DNA of 64,000 nucleotides from assembly GCA_015698045.1 (NCBI GenBank), contig BLAL01000160.1:1178001-1242000 (forward strand). Direction: 5' to 3'. Shown piece after piece: positions 23,460-34,644 of this stretch (its first letter is position 1; each line of letters begins with the position of its first letter). The notes beneath the pieces are model-generated. The model did no database searches, had not been told where the DNA came from, and saw nothing but the letters and a program-made list of their open reading frames with translations. The position numbers and the translations under genes are program-made. The stretch is from Rhizophagus clarus (lineage: Eukaryota > Glomeromycota > Glomeromycetes > Glomerales > Glomeraceae).

Positions 23460-23915
23460 GGGTTCTGCATGAATCAGATCGGATCAGATTTTACTAGATT
23501 TAAATCCGATCTGACGGATCTGGATCTATCAATTTTAAATTTGGATCCGTAATTCAGATATATATTTGAAATCCAAATCTGATCCGCGGACCTAAATTTA
23601 AAATCTGGATCTGATTTGAGTTTGATCTGAATCTGACACGAATTTGATCTGAATCCAGCCAAATTCAGATTTAGATAACAATAAAAAAAAAATGATTTTA
23701 CATTTTTTTAAAATCATTAATAGTTAATAAAAAATGATTCTACATTTTTTTTAAAAATCGTTTTAATGAAAGAACAATTTTTAACGGTTTTTTTTAAAAA
23801 TCATTTTAATAAAAAATGATTTTTAACAGTTTTTTTTAAAATTGTTTTAATAAAAAAATGATTTTACGCTTTTTTAAAATTGTTTAATAAAAAAAAACGA
23901 TTTTACATTTTTTTT
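23460..23915. repeat. left terminal region: GATCAGATC stretch and A+T satellite
   Basis: 23460-23665 consists of many imperfect GATCAGATCC/GATCTGAATC words that can fold back on themselves and mirror 29190-29403. 23690-23915 holds about six units of AAAATCGTTTTAATAAAAAA with flanking TGATTTTACATTTTTT. Confidence 0.7.
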
Positions 23916-23941
23916 TATCGCCGTTTTCAGAAATATGTGTA
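23916..23941 (+). repeat. inner inverted repeat, left copy (26 nt)
   Basis: A 26-nt sequence with core CGCCGTTTTCAGAAATATGT is repeated exactly in inverted orientation at 27678-27703. The pair encloses the SAM gene and the transposase gene and excludes the satellites. Confidence 0.9.
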
Positions 23942-24121
23942 TTTATTATTTTGTATCAGTAGTCCACGTGAAAAATTCGAAACTCGAAATTTTATGTGAC
24001 AATTAAAATTATCCAATAAAATTTATCCAGATTTTCACGTGCCAGCTATTAGATTATCAATTATCACTATCAAACGCGAAAAATTTAACTTTTCGCGGCT
24101 TCGCGCACAAAAAATATTATA

Positions 24122-25933
24122 ATGAGTAACTGTAAAGACTATGAACAATATGAAAAAACAGAAACTTTAAACGTTAAAAATAGAGAATATCAAATAGGAA
24201 CTTGTTATTCATGTCAAAAATGTCTTTACTGTAACGTTAATCTAGTAATTGAATATTGTAGTTGTAATAAAACTATTAAACCAACGAATAGTAAAAAAAA
24301 AGAAACGGCTCAAGTTGGGAGTGTTAGAAATGGTGTATATAATCCTCATAGATGTCATTATATATTAGCTGCTTTATTACATTCTAGTAGTCAATTATAC
24401 GGATATAATTCTAATTTTTCAAAAAAATTTAATTTTACTTTATGTTCCAAATGTAATAGTCAACTAACTAGAGATCAAAATACTTATAATAAAAAAAATG
24501 AGAAAAATAAAGATCCTGCGCAAGAAAATAATCAGATTTCAACAAATGGAAAAAGTGAAATAATTACAAAACAATCTGATAAGTTTTCTATAGATGATGT
24601 TATACCTAATGCAGATTCGTTTTTTCGCTTTAAACTTGTAATTAAAACGCCTGATTTAACCAAGCCAGCAAAGGCAATTACTTTAGAAAAAAAGCCAGTT
24701 GATTACTACGAATTTGAAGAATTGATATCACAAAGAGTTTGTGAAGCAGTTGGTTTATTAGTTCGTACTGATTATGAATTATCATATAAATCAGAGAAAG
24801 GTATAGGAGCTGGTACTATTTTAGAAGAAGAGGAAGATTTTGAAGAATTTATAAAAGAATATTCTAGATTAACTAACTCTAATAAGGTTTTGTTGATTAC
24901 TGCATCTATTCAAAAGAAAGAAACGGCAAAAAGAAAAAAAGTATTTATATTTCTTAAAAAATATATTTACTTATTTAATAATATTAATTTATTTATATTT
25001 TTTTATTAGAAAAATTTAACATTAGATGATGATGAAGAATCTATAGACGAAGAAAATGAAATTACGCCACCTTCAAAACAAAAAAAGAAAATTTCCATTC
25101 CTAAAGAAGCAAATTTGAACGAAATTGACCTTATAAAAGAAGAAATTCATAAGAAACTTAAAGAAAAGCATGGATGTGATATCCATAAAACGGGATATTG
25201 TTATGTCAAAGACAATAGACATTTACCACTTACTACATTACATTTATCCATGTGGACAGATGAAATTGTAATAATAGTTTTAAATTTTTTTTGTTTTTTT
25301 TTATTATTATCTAACGAGTAATTTTATTTACAGCATAAGAATCACTGTGATTATGAAACTCCGCCACCACATCCTAATTTTGGAATGGGAAATTCTTTAA
25401 AGATTTCATCATCAAATCATTCATCATCATCAACATTAGTAAATAATGATTCTACAAACTCTTATTCACATTATAATATTCCACCGAATGTTTATCCTTA
25501 TTATTATGGATGGCCACCATATCCACCACCACATCCATCACAACATCCACCACAACATCTATCACAACATCCATCACAACATCCGCCATCTTACCCACCA
25601 CAACATCCGCCATCATACCCACCATTACATCAATCATCACAACATTTATTATCGTTAAATTCGTCAAATACTTTAACTTTACAGTCTGATACTTTAAATA
25701 ATAATAATAATACAGAATTTTCTGAATTGTCTATGAAGGAATTTTTAGAACAACTTGATAAACAATATGGTGAAGGCAAATATACAAACTTTTTACAAAA
25801 GTTTGAAGAGGAGGAGATTACTGTATCACAAATTGCAGAAATGAGTCCTGAAATTTTATTAAATGAGTTTGGTATAGAAATAATGGGACGTAGATTAAAT
25901 TTGATTAAAGAAGCAAAAAAACTTATACAATAG
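24122..25933 (+). CDS. multi-cysteine, C-terminal SAM-domain protein (three exons), element cargo
   Basis: Exons 24122-24940, 25010-25267 and 25334-25933 join in phase 0 (introns 69 and 66 nt) to give 558 intact codons. The N-terminus has several cysteine pairs (CYSCQKCLYCN, YCSCNK, LCSKCN), probably zinc-binding. A central region (FRFKLVIKT ... DYELSYKSEKGIGAGTI) resembles a part I associate with large Rhizophagus gene families. A Pro/His/Gln low-complexity tract follows (PPHPSQHPPQH...). The C-terminus is a sterile alpha motif (LDKQYGEGKYTNFLQKFEEE ... EFGIEIMGRRLNLIKEA, residues about 490-556), a protein- or RNA-binding fold. A CCAAT box lies near 24011. It sits between the inner inverted repeats, opposite in orientation to the transposase. 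Whether it helps transposition or is a captured host gene is unknown. Confidence 0.8.
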
Positions 25934-26007
25934 CATTTTTTGTATTTTTTTTGGTCAATTAATAAAGTTTTTTAGCAGTTTATTAATCTGTAATTAAATC
26001 AAATTAT

Positions 26008-27173
26008 TTAATATGAATAAATTGATTCGCTAAAATAACCTTTTGCCATACTAGGTGTTACGTAAGACAATGCTAAAAAAAGTGGATATTTGGGATCAGT
26101 GTAACTTTCTACAAATATTCTATTTCTTTTTAGCCATGATTTAATTCCAGAAAAAGCTGTTTCAATGGATTATAATCTGGAGAGTACGGTGGCAAATAAA
26201 GTACTTTACATCCCATTTGTTCAATTGATTCTACTAATTTTTCATCATGATGGATTTTTGCATTATCCATCACGATTACGCTATTTTTATTTGGATATTC
26301 GTTCATTTGAGGCAACTAAAAAATTAAATATAAATATATATTATCTTAAATAAATAAAATAAATATATAAATAACATACCACTTGTGTAAGAATAAATGT
26401 CTGAAATCTTTCTTTATTACAACTTCCTTCTATGATATCGGCGGCTATGAATCCATCTAATGTCAATGCCGGTAAAATAGTATACCGTTTACCTCTCACA
26501 AAAACAATACTTTTTTCAACCCTTACATTTTTTATACTATATCCATAAGCCCTGGATAAACTTCTTTCATCTTTTGACGTTTCATCAATAAAAACAAGTT
26601 GTTCTGGCTTGAATTCACTTCCTATTTTATACATAAAAACACTGCATAAGAGCTCACTCCTCTCTTTTGCAGCTTTTTGCAACTGGAAAATAAAATATTT
26701 GATTATTTATTTATTTAAAACAATTTAATAAGAATAGATTAAAATCTTTTAGAACCTTTTTTCTCGTCATTCCAAGATGTTTGAGCGCTCTCCATAAAGT
26801 AGGTATAGATATGAGCTTGCCGGTTAACCTTTCCATTTCATCAACCATTTCATCAAGATACCAATCTTTTTTATCTTTTACAAGTGAATCTAGAATCTGT
26901 AATAATAAAGTTAAATCAATAAATAAATTTACAATAATAATTAAATAAAAATTAAATTAATACATTTAAGTTAGCAAGACTCAAAGTTTTTTTTCTTCCT
27001 TGACGACCTTTAAATGGATGAGTTACACAACCCCAATGATCATAAATTCTTCTAATTTTATATACAGTAGAGACACCAATATAAAGTCTACTTGCAGTCT
27101 CTTTTGCAGAAAATCCATCAAGTTGATGATAAATGATACGCCATCTTATATCATTACTTAAAGTTTTTACCAT
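26008..27173 (-). pseudogene. Tc1-like DD34E transposase, four exons, one-base frameshift at the catalytic Glu
   Basis: Exons on the minus strand: 27173-26964, 26896-26756, 26682-26380 and 26315-26008, with GT..AG introns of 64-73 nt. Residues 1-70 form a helix-turn-helix (GFSAKETASRLYIGVSTVYK). The catalytic core shows FIDETSKDERS, VIVMDNAKIHHD and YSPDYNP. Directly after AATCC at about 26167 one base is missing. Without the loss the protein would read PIETAFSGIKSWLKR and end at 26008; with it, the frame closes at 26130. The restored spacing between the second Asp and the Glu is 34, the Tc1 signature. Tc1 transposases cut at TA sites, matching the TA flanks of the surrounding element. The damage is a single indel, so inactivation is recent or a sequencing error. 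Confidence 0.8.
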
Positions 27174-27677
27174 TTTTTTTTGAAATAATGCTAAGTATTT
27201 TAATAAAGTAATAAGAATAATAAATAAATAAAATCAAATACGATAAAACCCCTAAAATAATCTGTAATAGCTTTAAATTTTCAATGTAATATACCCTAAT
27301 TGTAAGAATTTCAACAAAATATATGAGTTTCGCAATAAAATAACTAACTATATATTATAAAACTTATATTAGAGTCTTGTATAAAGCAATATATTGTATA
27401 GAAAGAAAAAAAATCGCGTATTATTATAGCGACTTACTGTCTTGTAATATACTCGTAAACTTTCAATGCTAAAAATTCGCAAAAATTCTTATAAATATTA
27501 GCAAGTTTCACGACAAAAAAACTTTTCATATGTTATAAAACTTATGTTAAGGTATTATATAAAGCAATATATTCATATGAAAAAAGAAAATCGCGGTTTG
27601 TCTTAGCAAAGTATAAAAATTTTGTATTCGAGAAAAATTTTTTACTAAATTTCAAGTGATCATCATGTGACTTGAAT
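27174..27677. other. transposase 5' flank
   Basis: A+T-rich DNA between the transposase start and the inner inverted repeat. A roughly 180-bp segment appears twice in diverged form (TATATTATAAAACTTATATT ... AAGCAATATATT near 27348-27395, and a similar stretch near 27527-27572), so it is an internal direct repeat. Confidence 0.5.
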
Positions 27678-27703
27678 TACACATATTTCTGAAAACGGCG
27701 ATA
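27678..27703 (-). repeat. inner inverted repeat, right copy (26 nt)
   Basis: Exact reverse complement of 23916-23941. Confidence 0.9.
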
Positions 27704-28900
27704 AAATCGTTTTAATGAAAGAATGATTTTAACAGTTCTTTTTAAAATTGTTTTAATAAAAAAATGATTTTAACAGTTTTTTTAAAATCGTTTAATAAAA
27801 AAAACGATTTTACGTTTTTTTTCAAAATTGTTTTAATGAAAGAACGACTTTAACAGTTCTTTTTAAAATCATTTTAATAAAAAAACGATTTTAACAGTTT
27901 TTTTAGAATCGTTTAATAAAAAAAATGATTTACATTTTTTTTCAAAATCGTTTTAATAAAAAATGATTTTACGCTTTTTTAAAATCGTTTAATAAAAAAA
28001 AACGATTTACATTTTTATTTAAATCGTTTTAATGAAAGATGATTTTAACGGTTTTTTAAAATCGTTTAATAAAAAAAACTGATTTTACATTTTTTTAAAA
28101 TCATTTTAAATAAAAAAAATGATTTATGTTTTTTAAAAAAATCGTTTTAGTAAAAAAATGGTTTTTAACGTTTTTTTTTAAAAAAATCATTTAATAAAAA
28201 ACAATTTTAACTTTTAAAAAAAATTGTTTAATAAAAAACAATTTTTAACGTTTTTTTAAAATTGTTTTAATAAAAAAAAAATGATTTTATGCTTTTTAAA
28301 ATTGTTTACCAAAAAAAAAATGATTTTACTTTTTTTTTAAAATCGGTTTAATAAAAAAACGATTTTAATGGTTTTTTTAGAATCGTTTAATAAAAAAATG
28401 ATTTTACGTTTTTTTTCAAAATCGTTTCAATGAAAGTACGTATTTTTTAAAAAAATCATTTTAATAAAAAACGATTTTACATTTTTTTAAAATCGTTTAA
28501 TAAAAAAAAATGATTTACGTTTTTATTTAAAATGTTTTAATGAAAGAACGATTTTAACGGTTTTTTAAAAATCGTTTAATAAAAAACAATTTTAACTTTT
28601 TTTTAAAAAAATTGTTTAATAAAAAAATGATTTTTAACTGTTTTTTTAAAATTGTTTTAATAAAAAAAAATGATTTTATGCTTTTTAAAATCGTTTAACA
28701 AAAAAAAAATGATTTTACTTTTTTTTAAAATCGTTTTAATAAAAAAAACGATTTCAACGTTTCTTTTAAAAATCGTTTTAATAAATAAAAAATGATTTTA
28801 ACGGGGTTTTCCTAAATTGTTTAATAAAATAAAATGATTTAACATTTTTTCTAAATCGTTTATTTAAAAAACAATTTAACGTTTTTTTCATTAATAAACG
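27704..28900. repeat. A+T satellite, quasi-palindromic units
   Basis: About 1.2 kb of 38-45-bp units: AAAATCGTTTTAATAAAAAA, then ACGATTTTAACGTTTTTTT. Each unit pairs AAAATCGTTTT with ACGATTTT and can form a hairpin. Same family as 23690-23915, much expanded on this side. Confidence 0.85.
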
Positions 28901-28904
28901 GTGT

Positions 28905-29403
28905 TATTAAAAAAAATGCTGATTTCAGCATTTTTTTCATAAAGTAATGTGAAAGACCGCTGTTTTGGCGTGTTTAATAGGTCGCAGTTCTATTCTGGCA
29001 TTTTTTTTGAAATTTTATAAATAAAAACGTTGAATCGCCTGTTCTGATGTTTGTTTTTTGCAACTTGATATGTAAAAAATGCTGGAACCATCTGTTCTGG
29101 CGTTTCTTTTGCAACTTCATATATATAAAACGCTGGAATTATCTGTTCTGGCGTTTTCTTTTACAATTTTATAAATAAAAACGCCTGGATTAATAGATCT
29201 TATGATCTGATCTGAATCTGGCAGATCTGATCCAGATTCAATTCGACAGATTCAGATTATACAATTTCAAATCTAAATCTGAACTTCGGATTCAAATTTG
29301 GAATCTGAATCCGATCCGCGAATTATAATACTATAATCTGATCCAGATCTGACCGAATCAGATCCAGATCAGATCTAATCAGATCAGATTTTTTGCAGAA
29401 CCC
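28905..29403. repeat. right terminal region: TTCTGGCG repeats and GATCAGATC stretch
   Basis: 28905-29180 carries four decayed GCTGGAACC-ATCTGTTCTGGCGTT units. 29190-29403 mirrors the left GATCAGATC-rich end and finishes in TGCAGAACCC. Confidence 0.7.
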
Positions 29404-32242
29404 TATTTAACCACTACATCTATAACTTCTCCTGTGGACTTCAACTTGGAACTTTCCTCTTTAAATAGCATTTCCTCTTTATCAGTTACTCCTATTTCTA
29501 TTACTTCTTCATTTCAGTTTTTAGGGGTATGGTTTAATATCAAAGGGTCTCAAGACTTCGTTAAGAAACAAATTGCTGGTGAATGTAACTCTTTCGCCGC
29601 TACTCTTCATCCAGCTAGACTATCCGCCCAACAAGTGGTTTACCTCTATAATACAGTGCTTATTCCTAAACTAGAATATCAGATGCAAATTACTCACCTT
29701 TCTGAAAAAGATTGTTACACTGCTACAAGATTAATACGCTCACTAGTAAAATAAAAGGCTAATTTCTCTCGTTCCCTTCCTAATTCCATTTTATATCTTT
29801 CTCAAGCTTTGGGATTGATTAATTTGTTTTCTCATATGATCCAATGCCATGTTAATAATTTATTTTTAATGGCTAATTCTTCCACTTCTTTTATTCAGCG
29901 TTTATTTATTTATAGATTAATGTCGATTCAATTTAGGTTTTTAATTCCTATTTCTCCTTTGAAGGTGGACGATTGGTCCTTATGGTCCAATACGACTGCA
30001 TTCAAGTGTGATTATATTGCATACACTATTGCTTCCATGGTCTCCACCCCCTTTTGTATGCAACATGCTAATTTCACTTCAATCTTTCCAGACCTTACTT
30101 TGCCTGGCCATACTCCTTTGTATTCGTGTATAAGCCTTAAAATTATCAAGGCTTGCCTCAAGGTCCTGCGAAAGCGCCATCTTTACTATCTATCGCAATT
30201 AATCACGCCCTCCAGATCGCATCTAATTTCTTGAACTGCTTATCAGATCGCATATATTGCCCAATTAGCTGATAAATGTGATCGTTCTTTTCCTCACAAG
30301 TGGTACCTGGACATTAAGGCCAACACTACTCTTCCTGATTCTCACGATCGTTTATATGATCGTTATGTGTGTTCCCCTTCTACTATCTCTGTCATCAATC
30401 TAGTTCCTGGTGCAACTACCACGCAAAAGAATAGACATTGGCTCATTACACTCGATGGAAATGATACTTCTCTCTTCAGCAAACAGCTTAGCGTCCAGCC
30501 CAAAAAAGATACCTGTGTAATTGTTCATTAGATATCTGATTATCTCTACTCTCCTGGTAATGTTATCCGCCTTCACCCATGTCCAGGCTGTGATGTTCAT
30601 GTTCCCTTCCCCTCAGCCGACAAATATACCACTGTTACGCCTAGCTGTACTTTTAAGATTTCTTTGTTAAAGTCTTTAATTCTCCCTATCAATTGTGAGC
30701 GTATTCAACAAAATAACACAGAAGTTGTTTCTTTCTGCTCGTGTGCTAATCTTAGTGCTACAGTGGTCCATTATTATTGACGTCTGAATATTCTTCCGGA
30801 TTTTTCTTCTTCCTCATCTGTAGATGATGATGCTTCGCTTTGGCCTTCTTCTTTACATGACTCAACTAGACTTCCCTCTCCTGTTATTCTCACATCCAGT
30901 TCTCATTACCGTTTTTATACTGATGGTTCCCTTGTTAATCTAGGCTCACCTGAAGTCTCTATGGGCTGGTCTTGAGTACAAATTATTCATGATGCTGGAT
31001 ACCTCAACTCTGTTGCTACATATGCACATGGCACTATACAAAATTGGCCTTCCTCCACCCGAATAGAAGCTGCTACAATTTACGCTGCTTTAAGTGTCTC
31101 TCTGACTGACTCTACCATCTCCATTTACACGGATTCCCAAGCTGCCATTGATGGTTTGCATTTATGCGCCTCCTCTTCTTATACAAACAGTCGTTTGTAT
31201 TATAAGACTACTAATTTTAAATTATGGGCCTCTATTAAGCGTTCTATTCATGCAAAACGGCTCACGATATATCCCGTTAAGGTCAAAGGCCATGATGGAA
31301 ACTATTGGAATGAATTTGCTGATTCTCTCACAACTTCTACACACCACTCGGATAATGCCATTCTCCTTCCTATGACTGACTATACTTCTACGCACAATGT
31401 CCGCCTGGTCTATGATGATATTGTTTGTGAATCTAATCCTAGGCGACTTCTCAAACTATACTATCAGGCTACCTTTATGAAGGACCTTTTGTCACTCAAA
31501 CGTTTTCAGTTTACATTCTGTTTATATAATAGGGATGACTACGTGATTGACTGGGAGCTCACTTGGTTTACTCTCAATTTTTCTCTGGTCTATGATGCCT
31601 CTTTTCGCGCTCACCATACTTCAAGACATTATACTTTCAAATTTAAACTTTTTTTCGATGAGTTGCCTCTCCTGGAAAAATTGAAGATTACCCATCCTGA
31701 TCTCTATATTGATCTTTTAATGTGCCGTTCATGCCACGATCGCAAAGAAGATTTAATGCACCTCATCCTTTGTACTAAACGCCGTACCATTATGCATCAA
31801 ATTTTACAAACCTACCAAAATCACCTATTTTCCAAGCTTCGCGAAGCTGAAGAATTGGCTGGCAGATCCCACACCTATACTCAGGAAGTTTTCTTCTCTT
31901 TCTTGTTGGACTATTTCTTCTTCTAATTGGTCCTCTTACACGCTCATCCAGGGTTGTTTACCCAGAGCCTTTATTGATTTATTTGTTGACTTATCTATCC
32001 CCAAACAGTCAGCTGTGAAGGTCGTAGCTGCGATTCACAACAACTTTGTCCAGAAGCTTAGAACACGCATTTGGAATCTGCGTATTTATGATAAATGTAA
32101 ATGGGAAGACGTGATGAATATTACTCTCAAATTGAAAACTACTCCTCGGCCATCTAATTTGCCTGCCACTTCGTATGTGCCTTTCTTTTTATTACCTCCT
32201 CTGACCCATCTCATGACTTCACGTGACTCTGGAACTGATTAA
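29404..32242 (+). pseudogene. LINE ORF2, 3' part: reverse transcriptase thumb and RNase H, inactivated
   Basis: It continues the frame broken at 23457. Recognisable are the post-catalytic region (SFQFLGVWFNIKGSQDF, PKLEYQMQITHLS) and an RNase H domain with its acidic residues: FYTDGSLVN (about 30915), STRIEAATIYAAL (about 31056), ISIYTDSQAAID (about 31120) and KGHDGNYWNEFADSL (about 31285). A zinc-like CRSCHDRKEDLMHLILC follows (about 31725-31775). Stops at about 29752, 30232, 30528, 30778 and 30973 all fit CGA, CAA or CAG (one also TGG) changed to a stop. A frameshift near 31910 moves the last part into another frame ending at 32242. RNase H after the reverse transcriptase places it among the I/Tad-like LINEs. 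Confidence 0.85.
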
Positions 32243-32640
32243 TTAAGAACTCGATGATTCAAGGATTACCATGGTATAATCATTTTGTTAGGTTTAATGG
32301 GTCATCTAACGGTGCTACTTAATAACAGCTTTTGCAGGATGGGATGTCGATTTTTATAGTAGGCGTGTTATCTGTTATTATGTTAGCATAGTTGCTTCTA
32401 CTTTGATTGGAATATATCAAGGGGAAAGATCTAGGGAAATTTAGTGTAATGCAATTTATTCTTTTTAGGATAGATTTATTACTTTATTTTTACTTAGGAG
32501 ACTATATAGCTTTGTTTTTAGTTAGTTTTATTTTATTTTGTTTCTTTTTATATTTTTTTTGTAAATTGTGTCGATTTAATAATAATTAATAAAAATGAAA
32601 GCTACTATGCCGTGTTTGCCTTAAATTTAAATTCTTTTTT
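32243..32640. other. LINE 3' tail
   Basis: Non-coding sequence after ORF2. The 3' end of the LINE is probably between 32240 and about 32640. No clear poly-A end was found. Confidence 0.35.
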
Positions 32641-33240
32641 AAAAAAATTATAGATATTAGTCATATGAACCTATTGGCAACAGAGTCCCAAAAATCATGG
32701 CGGCTTCTACCATTAATATTGTGGTAGGCGCAGTTTCTGTCTCAGCGTATGTCAACAAGCTCGTCCATCATAGCTCAGTTCCAATGGACGTTATAATAAG
32801 AACGACGTGAAGTGTGTGGCGAGGTATTATTAGATTAGATTTGATTTTTATAATTTGATTTTAGGATGAGTAAAAATTTGGATAGAAAGAAGGTTGTAAA
32901 ATGTCACTTTAAATAAAAATTTGAACAATACCTCTTTGGTTTGATTTTATTTCTCGTTTTAATTAAAATTTAATTTATTACATTTTTCATCATTAAACAT
33001 ATTAATTAAATCTCATGCAGATATGGATTATCTAAATATAAATATCATGATTAAATCAAAAAATAAAAAAAAATCTTAGTTTGATTTCAGTTTCATTTCA
33101 ATTAAAAATAATTGAGAATCATATACATGTTTAATTGTTTTAAATATAAATATTAATATATCATATTTAAAAATAAAACAATTATATTCTGATTAAATAT
33201 TTTGTGTACATTTCTTAAAAAAATCATAAAAAAAATCTTG
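32640..33240. other. spacer with a short G+C-richer island
   Basis: 32690-32815 is markedly less A+T-rich than its surroundings and contains a 37-codon frame from ATG 32697 (MAASTINIVVGAVSVSAYVN...). It may be a gene fragment. The rest is A+T-rich and blank. Confidence 0.35.
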
Positions 33241-33257
33241 TACATTATACATGCATG

Positions 33258-33453
33258 CAATTACTAAATATCATCCCCTTATGATAAATAAAAAATTACG
33301 CAACACAAATTTAACACAAATTTAACAAATTTAACGAAATTTGGCCAAAATTAATAATTTTTTACCAGAATTATCAACACAAATTGAACACAAAATTTGT
33401 GGTGTTGTGCTGGTAATTTTTATTTATCACAAGGGGATGATATTTAGTAATTG
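33258..33453. mobile_element. 196-bp MITE
   Basis: The ends CAATTACTAAATATCATCCC and its inverted counterpart GGGATGATATTTAGTAATTG form terminal inverted repeats of about 45 nt. TGCATG directly outside both ends (33252-33257, 33454-33459) is a candidate target duplication. The interior is ACACAAATTTAAC-rich and non-coding. Confidence 0.75.
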
Positions 33454-33539
33454 TGCATGACAGTATCATATTTTCTGGCCAATCAAAATTAGACTGATCC
33501 TTGCATGTGATTTAATCATTTAATCATGCACACGTTTTT

Positions 33540-34140
33540 TGTCTTATTTATTTTTGTCTCTTATTTCTTTATTCTTTTGTTCAATATTTTTAATTTTTTT
33601 ATCTCTTCTTTCTATTATTTCTTTAATTATATACAATATATTTATATATATTTCATAATTTATTGCTTTGCAGGTATAGAAATATTTGTTTATTAATACT
33701 AATTATTTTCAGTATTTTTTACCTCTTTGTTACTTTGTATCGTAATACTAACAATAATATCCATATTTCCTTTATTCCTTTTTACTTGTACTTTAATACT
33801 AACAATACTAACAATACTAACAACATGTTTATTTTTTTCTTTCTCTTTATTTCTTTATTCTTTTGTTCAATTACTTTGCAGGTATAGAAATATTTATTTA
33901 TTAATACTAATTATTTTAATATTAACGCGTTTTTTTACCTCTTTGTTACTTTATGTCGTAATACTAACAATACTATCTACGTTTTCTTTATTTCTTTTTA
34001 CTTGTACTTTAATACTAACGATAATATCCGTATTTCTTTTACTTCTTTTACTGTTTTTTTAACTCTTTTTACCTTAATACTAACAATAATAACAATATTT
34101 CTTTTATCTTTATATCTAATACTAACGTTACTATAGCTGT
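33540..34140. repeat. T-rich diverged tandem repeat (TTAATACTAAC)
   Basis: Repeated ACTTTGCAGGTATAGAAATA (33665 and 33870), TTTTTACCTCTTTGTTACTT and TTAATACTAACAATAATATC phrases make a 200-bp-scale duplication with short internal repeats. Open frames here are low-complexity artefacts. Confidence 0.55.
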
Positions 34141-34289
34141 TTCTCTTCTTTTTACGTCTAATAATATTGTTACTCTTTACTCTTTCTTTTTTTTACTTTT
34201 ATGTATTCTGTATATATTAATAAATACTTGTAATTTTTTATGGTTTAATAAAATTATATCTAATAAAACATACATTATATAAACTTATA

Positions 34290-34635
34290 GTACAGAAAAT
34301 GAAGTATTATTTAAAATATTTTGAAACATTACAAAATATTACGTATATTTTAAAAAGTTGCAAAGTATTATGCAGTAAAATTACCGAATAGCATATATTT
34401 CAAAATATTTTAAAAAGTTACAAAATATTACGCTTACACAAACTTGCGGCGGGTCTAAAAACTTACAGAATATTATAAATTGTAAAATTACGAAGCTTTG
34501 CATATTGTAATATTTCAAAATATTTTAAAAAGTTACAAAATATTACGCTTATGCAAACTTGTGGTGGATCTGAAAACTTACAAAATATTATGATGTGTAA
34601 ACTTGTGCAACTTTTCACATTATATAATTTCCTGA
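34290..34635. repeat. AAAATATTACGCTTA repeats
   Basis: Three to four diverged units containing CAAAATATTACGCTTAYRCA and AACTTGYGGYGGRTCTRAAA. They resemble the tandem array at 17075-17650, but at the right end of the composite. Confidence 0.55.
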
Positions 34636-34644
34636 TGAATTTAT

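Larger units (their letters stand above)
23460..29403. mobile_element. 5.94-kb Tc1/mariner-like element with SAM-gene cargo, inserted in the LINE
   Basis: The ends are inverted: GGGTTCTGCA at 23460 and TGCAGAACCC ending at 29403, each bordered by TA (23458-23459, 29404-29405), the target duplication expected of Tc1/mariner. Removing the element and one TA rejoins the LINE reading frame (SLPLT, one stop, then YLTTTSITSP). Inside the ends come GATCAGATC-rich stretches, A+T satellites on both sides, an exact 26-nt inverted repeat (23916-23941 and 27678-27703), an intact SAM-domain gene (+) and a DD34E transposase gene (-). It is far longer than the 1.3-2.4 kb usual for the superfamily. Confidence 0.75.

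Noticed and set aside
25446..25667. His-rich and Val/Asp-rich frames on both strands
   Set aside because: Shadows of the Pro/His/Gln low-complexity tract in exon 3 of the SAM-domain gene.
23452..29411. A 7-bp target duplication TTTAACC around the nested element
   Set aside because: TTTAACC is present on both sides, but choosing it leaves three unmatched bases at the left end. TA as the duplication makes the ends symmetrical, suits the DD34E transposase and restores the LINE frame, so the longer match is probably chance.
33663..34062. Phe/Leu/Ile-rich frames that look like membrane segments
   Set aside because: T-rich repeat DNA; hydrophobicity follows from composition and the units are tandem copies.
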